A stretch of 64,000 nucleotides of DNA from Sphingomonas sp. AP4-R1 (lineage in GTDB: Bacteria; Pseudomonadota; Alphaproteobacteria; Sphingomonadales; Sphingomonadaceae). Every line of letters begins with the position of its first letter. Positions within the stretch are counted from its first letter, which is position 1. The notes beneath the pieces were generated by a model. It was given only the letters and a program-made list of their open reading frames with translations. It ran no database searches and was not told the DNA's origin. The stretch spans positions 1,998,001-2,062,000 of the forward strand of contig NZ_CP053346.1 in the NCBI RefSeq assembly GCF_013113735.1. The letters are read 5' to 3'. Of the stretch, positions 63,233-64,000 are shown in pieces. The position numbers and the translations under genes are program-made.

Positions 63233-64000
63233 TCAGGCGAACCGAACCTTCGTGCGAACCTTGGCATCGCGGCGGCGCAGGCCGGCGCCGACGAAGCCGA
63301 AGCCGACGATCATCATCGCCCAGGTCGACGATTCCGGAACCGCGCTCTGCGCGTTCAGGTAATTGGTCAGGATCTGCGAGGTCGTCATCTTGTAGTCGAG
63401 ATTCTGCAGGATATCGAGATTGAGGTTCCAGCCCATCGCATCCATGATCGCGAGATCCTGCGCGGTGACGATGCCTTCCTGGCAGATGCCGCCGGTCGGA
63501 TCGAGAATGCCGACCTGCGGCTCGGTCAGGATCGTGCAGCTCACGCCGTCATGGATACGGCCGCCCTCGCGCCAGTGCGAGGTCTGGAAGCCGTCCGGGC
63601 CGGCCGAGAAACCGGCATTGCCCATGAATTCGGTCGCACCGCCGTCGATCGAGAAATAGGGATCGCCGCCCCAGGTGGTGTCCCACACGCCGTTCTTGTA
63701 GCGGAACATGTCCGTATTGCTCGGGGTCGAATTGTTGGTCGTATTCTGGCCGACCGCGCTGGTGAAGCCGAGCGCATGGCCCATTTCATGCACCGCGACA
63801 CTGATGAAGTCCGACGACGCCGTCTGGAAACCATCGCGCGTATCGAAGTCGAACGCGCGGGCGCTGTTGAACGTGATCGTCGCGTCATTGGCGGTGGCCG
63901 ACCCGGTGTAGAGGCCCAGCGCCTTTTGCAGCGAGGTGTTCAACCGGACATTGGCGGTCGTGATGTTCGGAAGATTGGCGACCACCGATGCATCGAGCGC
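63233..64000 (-). CDS. Secreted zinc metalloprotease with PEPxxWA-CTERM-like anchor (5' end outside window)
   Basis: About 255 C-terminal residues are visible; the frame is open through the right edge. The zinc motif VHEMGHALGFTS and DLAIMDAMGWNL (a Met-turn-like segment) match the NF038122-type metalloproteases. The C-terminus has VPESSTWAMMIVGFGFVGAGLRRRD: a PEPxxWA-like signal in which the third residue is Ser rather than Pro, then a membrane helix and Arg cluster. Such tails are sorted by an exosortase to the envelope. Protease start and signal peptide lie beyond 64000. Confidence 0.88.
   Translation of the reverse strand, partial: ALDASVVANLPNITTANVRLNTSLQKALGLYTGSATANDATITFNSARAFDFDTRDGFQTASSDFISVAVHEMGHALGFTSAVGQNTTNNSTPSNTDMFRYKNGVWDTTWGGDPYFSIDGGATEFMGNAGFSAGPDGFQTSHWREGGRIHDGVSCTILTEPQVGILDPTGGICQEGIVTAQDLAIMDAMGWNLNLDILQNLDYKMTTSQILTNYLNAQSAVPESSTWAMMIVGFGFVGAGLRRRDAKVRTKVRFA

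Overview
The window looks like chromosome of a sphingomonad (Sphingomonadales, Alphaproteobacteria). The grounds are high GC with strong G/C third positions, several TonB-dependent receptors, two MucR/Ros regulators, a UrcA-family protein, a GTP-type PEP carboxykinase, a secreted metalloprotease with a PEPxxWA-CTERM-like tail, and intergenic palindromic repeats. Genus is not resolved. I see no prophage, integrase, transposase gene, rRNA or CRISPR array. The only confident RNA gene is tRNA-Gly(CCC).

Layout. 1-2.4 kb: tail of a TonB receptor with a terminator, a lipoprotein, a DAO-type FAD oxidoreductase and tRNA-Gly. 2.5-14.1 kb: one tightly packed leftward run of eight genes (two tandem D-aminoacylase-like amidohydrolases, moxR, a DUF58 gene, two VWA genes, a batD-like gene, then a CapA-like phosphoesterase). 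In this run BatB/BatC-like and BatD/BatE-like modules appear fused. 14.5-25.2 kb: an orphan ECF sigma factor and housekeeping or metabolic genes (pdxH-phzF, dienelactone hydrolase, map, cinA-like, MFS plus YfcG-like GST, S9 peptidase). 25.4-30.2 kb: two MucR-type regulators with altered zinc-ligand positions flank a SWIB protein, a DUF2945 protein and a GH130 phosphorylase, followed by an MFS exporter. 30.3-36.5 kb: tamA-tamB, coding for an outer-membrane biogenesis system.

36.6-44.9 kb: a phage-like switch (S24 repressor, divergent small genes and a strong palindromic operator), topoisomerase IB, intracellular PHB depolymerase and an ABC exporter. 44.9-48.1 kb: a LysR regulator with two HTH domains, divergent from pckG. 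48.2-55.8 kb: a candidate sRNA, LytS- and HWE-type histidine kinases without adjacent response regulators, and an iron-uptake module (TonB siderophore receptor plus Sel1 protein) behind two Fur-like palindromes. 55.5-64 kb: a DUF1244 protein, a GDPD divergent from a TonB receptor with a possible Pho box, a second PhzF protein with UrcA, divergent from a MocR regulator, and the metalloprotease running off the right edge.

At least seven families of inverted-repeat elements sit between genes, mostly at gene 3' ends, and one site is a nested composite. The best candidates for something new are the fused Bat/aminoacylase/CapA operon, the double-HTH LysR/pckG pair, the S24 switch, the phased GTAC sites at the MocR gene and the degenerate MucR pair. 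All coordinates come from reading the sequence; no database search was run.
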